Positions 61,839-64,000 of a stretch of 64,000 nucleotides of DNA are shown here, piece after piece. The notes under the pieces were generated by a model. That model was not told the origin of the DNA and ran no database searches. It saw only the letters and a program-made list of their open reading frames with translations. How positions within the stretch are numbered: position 1 is the first letter of the stretch; each line of letters opens with the position of its first letter. A program made the translations under genes and the position numbers. This DNA is from WQXF01 sp031552825 (GTDB lineage: Bacteria > Bacillota > Clostridia > Christensenellales > Aristaeellaceae): the NCBI GenBank assembly GCA_031552825.1, contig JAVBMD010000023.1, forward strand, positions 37,232-101,231. The letters run 5' to 3'.

Positions 61839-62751
61839 GCAAGCCGAAGCGATCCCAATCGGATCCGCACAAATCGAGGGCATCATTCTGCGCGGGGTCG
61901 GCGGGCTTTATACCGTGCTCGATCCGCGAACCGACGCGGAGCACGTGCTGCGCGCGCGCGGCATATTCCGCCGGGAAAAGCGCACGCCGCTGGTCGGCGA
62001 CCGCGTGCGCTGCACGCCGGGACAGGGCGAGGAGCACGGGTGGATCGACGATATCCTGCCGCGCAGCAGCGAATGCCTGCGTCCGCCGGTGGCCAATGTG
62101 GAGCAGCTGGTGCTGGTGGCGGCGCCTTCGCCGCAGCCCGATCTGCTGCTGATCGACCGGCTGATCGTGTGGGCGCGCCGGGTGGGTGTTGCGCCGCTGC
62201 TGTGCGTCAACAAGGCTGATTTAGAAAGCGCGCTGGGCGAGGACTTGCGGCGGCAATACGCGCCTGCCGGCATCCCGGTGCTGTGCATCAGCGCCTGCAC
62301 CGGGGCGGGCGTCGAGGCGTTGCGTCGGCGGCTGGCCGGGCGCGTGAGCTGCTTCGCCGGGCAATCGGCGGTGGGCAAGAGCTCGCTGCTCAACGCGCTG
62401 TACGGGCTGGAGCTGACCACCGGCGGGCTCAGCCAGCGTACCGAGCGCGGACGGCATACCACGCGCCATGCGCAGCTCTTGCGCTGCGGCGACGCATTGG
62501 TGGTCGATACGCCGGGCTTCAGCCTGTTGGAGCTGTGGGAAGAACTGCCGCCGGAGGAACTGCGGGAGTACTACCCGGAGTTTGCCGAGGCGGCGGAGCG
62601 CTGCCGGTTTCAGCCCTGCCTGCACGACAGGGAGCCGGGCTGCGCGGTGCGCGCCGTGGTAGAGGAGGGCGCGCTGCACCCGGCGCGCTGGGAGCGCTAC
62701 CGCGCGCTGCTGCAAGAGGTGCGCACGCATTGGAAAGAACGCTATGATTGA
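61831..62751 (+). CDS. rsgA: Ribosome small subunit-dependent GTPase A
   Basis: 306 residues. Circularly permuted GTPase for late 30S assembly. An N-terminal OB-fold with EGIILRGVGGLYTVLD and PLVGDRVRC is followed by G4 NKAD, G1 GQSAVGKSSLLNAL and G3 VDTPGFS. The zinc knuckle has CRFQPCLHDREPGCAV. TTG start at 61831 overlaps prkC by 8 bases. The ribosome site (GGAGG) is a little far. The order prkC-rsgA-rpe matches B. subtilis. Confidence 0.95.
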   Translation: MSKQAEAIPIGSAQIEGIILRGVGGLYTVLDPRTDAEHVLRARGIFRREKRTPLVGDRVRCTPGQGEEHGWIDDILPRSSECLRPPVANVEQLVLVAAPSPQPDLLLIDRLIVWARRVGVAPLLCVNKADLESALGEDLRRQYAPAGIPVLCISACTGAGVEALRRRLAGRVSCFAGQSAVGKSSLLNALYGLELTTGGLSQRTERGRHTTRHAQLLRCGDALVVDTPGFSLLELWEELPPEELREYYPEFAEAAERCRFQPCLHDREPGCAVRAVVEEGALHPARWERYRALLQEVRTHWKERYD

Positions 62752-62760
62752 GGGAACAAT

Positions 62761-63411
62761 ATGTTGAAGATATCGGCGTCGCTGCTGGCGGCGAATCCAT
62801 TGGAGTTAGGCGCGGCGGTACGTCGCATGGAGGACGCCGGGGTCGACTGGCTGCATATCGACGTAATGGACGGGCATTTCGTACCCAACCTGAACTTTGG
62901 CCCCAATATCGTATCGGCGCTGCGCCAGGTCACCGCGCTGCCGCTGGATGTGCATCTGATGCTGGACAATCCGGAGCGCTACGTGGAGGCCTTCGCCAAG
63001 GCCGGGGCGGATTACTTGACGATCCATCAGGAGATTGCCGCCGATGTGCCGGCGCTGCTGCGGCGCATGCGGGGACTGGGCGTGCGCCCCGGCATCTCCG
63101 TCAAGCCGGGCACCCCTGCGCGGGCGCTGGAGCCGCTGCTGCCGCTGGTCGATCTGGTGCTGGTGATGACGGTGGAGCCGGGATTCGGCGGCCAAAGCCT
63201 GATCCCCGCCACGCTGGAGAAGGTTGAATGCATCGCCGCCATGCTGCGCGCGATCGGCTCCGGTGCGCTGCTGCAGGTCGACGGCGGCATCGCGCCCGAC
63301 ACCGCGCCGGAGGCTGTCCGCCGCGGCGCCAACGTGCTGGTGGCAGGCAGCGCGTTGCTGCGCGCCGAGGATCCTGAAGCCGTACTGCGCGCGTTTCGCG
63401 CCTCGCGATAA
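62761..63411 (+). CDS. rpe: Ribulose-phosphate 3-epimerase
   Basis: 216 residues. Interconverts ribulose-5-P and xylulose-5-P in the pentose phosphate pathway, TIM-barrel with a metal site. ISASLLAANPLELG, HIDVMDGHFVPNLNFGP, DVHLMLDNPERY, MTVEPGFGGQ and VDGGIAPDTAPE are family signatures. ATG at 62761 lies 9 bases after rsgA, with TGAGGGAACAAT upstream. In B. subtilis thiN follows, but here it is missing. Confidence 0.96.
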   Translation: MLKISASLLAANPLELGAAVRRMEDAGVDWLHIDVMDGHFVPNLNFGPNIVSALRQVTALPLDVHLMLDNPERYVEAFAKAGADYLTIHQEIAADVPALLRRMRGLGVRPGISVKPGTPARALEPLLPLVDLVLVMTVEPGFGGQSLIPATLEKVECIAAMLRAIGSGALLQVDGGIAPDTAPEAVRRGANVLVAGSALLRAEDPEAVLRAFRASR

Positions 63412-63466
63412 TTTCAGGCACATAATCGCCGTACCCTGCGTACAATGAGGTAGCGGGGTGATTGGC

Positions 63467-63682
63467 ATGCTAGGTTGCAACAGGAAATGCGCACCCGGCG
63501 CCGCCGCGACCACCCGAGAGGTGCCGGTGAAGGCCAATGCTACGGGGCTCAAGCTGATCGGCATCGGCCTGATCGTATTGGGGCTGCTCTTGGTCTTTCT
63601 GGCGGTTCCATTTTGGCTGTGGGCGGTGCTGCTGGGAATTGTCTTGATCCTTGTGGGCTTCTTTCTAATCATCGGGGATTGA
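63467..63682 (+). CDS. Small two-helix membrane protein, unknown function
   Basis: 71 residues. A short Cys-containing start (MLGCNRKCAPGAA) is followed by two hydrophobic helices (about 26-43 and 48-68) with a short turn. No family is recognised. ATG at 63467 has GGGGTG six bases upstream. A GTG nine bases earlier is equally possible. It sits in the position of thiN between rpe and the spoVM-like gene, and is not related to thiN. Confidence 0.6.
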   Translation: MLGCNRKCAPGAAATTREVPVKANATGLKLIGIGLIVLGLLLVFLAVPFWLWAVLLGIVLILVGFFLIIGD

Positions 63683-63711
63683 CGGTAGCGGATAAGGAAA
63701 GGGGTGTTTCT

Positions 63712-63792
63712 ATGAGCGTACGGATGGTGTGCTTGCGCGCTCCACGTTTTCTGCGCGGTTTCTTGCGCCTTTTCGCGCCCAAGGGCGAGTAA
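63712..63792 (+). CDS. spoVM: SpoVM-like sporulation peptide
   Basis: 26 residues, the same length as B. subtilis SpoVM. SpoVM is an amphipathic helix that binds the convex forespore membrane and starts spore-coat assembly with SpoIVA. The centre LRAPRFLRGFLRLF matches the SpoVM pattern KLPKFLGGIVRAML: a Pro before an Arg/Lys-Phe-Leu, then regularly spaced basic and hydrophobic residues. The site downstream of rsgA and rpe is the same as in B. subtilis. ATG at 63712 behind AAGGAAAGGGGTGTTTCT. The Pro is two residues later than in B. subtilis. Confidence 0.8.
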   Translation: MSVRMVCLRAPRFLRGFLRLFAPKGE

Positions 63793-63812
63793 TCCTACAT
63801 ATCCCATGGCAG

Positions 63813-63840
63813 GCTGAGATCGGCGCAAGCCGGTCTCAGC
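63813..63840 (+). terminator. Terminator-like hairpin after the spoVM-like gene
   Basis: 12-bp stem GCTGAGATCGGC/GCCGGTCTCAGC (one G-U pair) with a GCAA tetraloop. The expected U-run is absent, and the repeat element starts within the right arm. Confidence 0.7.
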
Positions 63841-64000
63841 GTATCAAAAAAAAAGTTTAATGCGTAGAGAAGGATTCCAAAGGGCGAGCGATAAGCCCTT
63901 TGGCCGCCCTTCGCAAAGGGTGGAATTCCTTACAAACCTTGCTTCGAGGCATTTCGCATCTGCGGATGCGACCAGGGCTTTGCGATCGCCCTGGACCTTC
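63836..64000 (+). repeat. 199-bp dispersed element, copy 3 (cut by window edge)
   Basis: 165 visible bases, almost identical to copy 2 from GATGCG onward (copy 3: AATGCGTAGAGAAGG). The left inverted-repeat end is decayed (TATCAAAAAAAAAGTTT instead of TATCAACAAAGTAGTCT). Same orientation as copy 2. It again begins at the 3' arm of a terminator-like hairpin. Confidence 0.85.

Overview
The window looks like chromosomal DNA from a GC-rich, spore-forming member of the Bacillota (Clostridia-like). The gene order is Gram-positive: priA-def-fmt-rsmB-rlmN-PP2C-prkC-rsgA-rpe leading to a tiny spoVM-like gene, cdaA-cdaR, walJ with rlmH, and rsmD-coaD. There are two T-box leaders, a Spo0E-like protein and a SpoVM-like peptide. 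Strong AGGAGG-type ribosome sites, frequent TTG/GTG starts and frequent ATGA start/stop overlaps fit the same picture. I saw no prophage, transposase, CRISPR array or rRNA operon. The exact genus cannot be read from the sequence.

Layout, left part (1-22,000). A leftward replication operon (DnaD-like protein, then a DnaI/DnaC-like helicase loader cut by the window edge) and a Spo0E-like gene come first. A T-box-controlled serS operon follows, then a DUF4349 protein, and a translationally coupled radical-SAM/DUF4130 pair suspected of a DNA repair or modification role. A secreted beta-helix-like protein precedes a T-box-controlled operon valS-folC-rsmH-rsmI. Next is a 199-bp inverted-repeat element inside a duplicated terminator, a secreted TPR protein with a TSCPD protein, a YncE-like protein with a YwaF-like membrane protein, DUF4364, and an HPr-like protein lacking the active-site histidine.

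Middle part (22,000-49,600). A tRNA-Val(GAC) is followed by a YdcF-like protein, the translation GTPases prfC and typA, a soluble HAMP-GGDEF protein, an operon with long-form hpf, a second copy of the 199-bp element, and an AT-richer secreted protein. The leftward operon walJ-CPBP protease-rlmH-FMN reductase comes next. The c-di-AMP operon (cdaA, cdaR, a repeat-rich membrane protein, a PIG-V-like mannosyltransferase) follows, then a YkvI-like transporter, alr-fthC, rsmD-coaD with a coiled-coil protein and a heavy-metal-binding protein, DUF4474, and a 1077-residue MORN-repeat protein containing an exact-length 537-bp tandem duplication.

Right part (49,600-64,000). A large YfhO-like membrane protein is divergent from the priA operon, which runs without a real break through def, fmt, rsmB (with an unusual ten-fold 12-residue N-terminal repeat), rlmN, PP2C phosphatase, prkC, rsgA and rpe. 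It ends with two small genes, the second a 26-residue SpoVM-like peptide. The third copy of the 199-bp element is cut by the window edge. Overall this is a housekeeping region dominated by translation (aminoacyl-tRNA synthetases, six rRNA methyltransferases, translation GTPases, hibernation factor, deformylase/formyltransferase), cell-wall and nucleotide-second-messenger signalling, and sporulation. The most unusual items are the terminator-associated repeat element, the repeat-extended RsmB, the MORN duplication, the histidine-less HPr and the spoVM-like gene.
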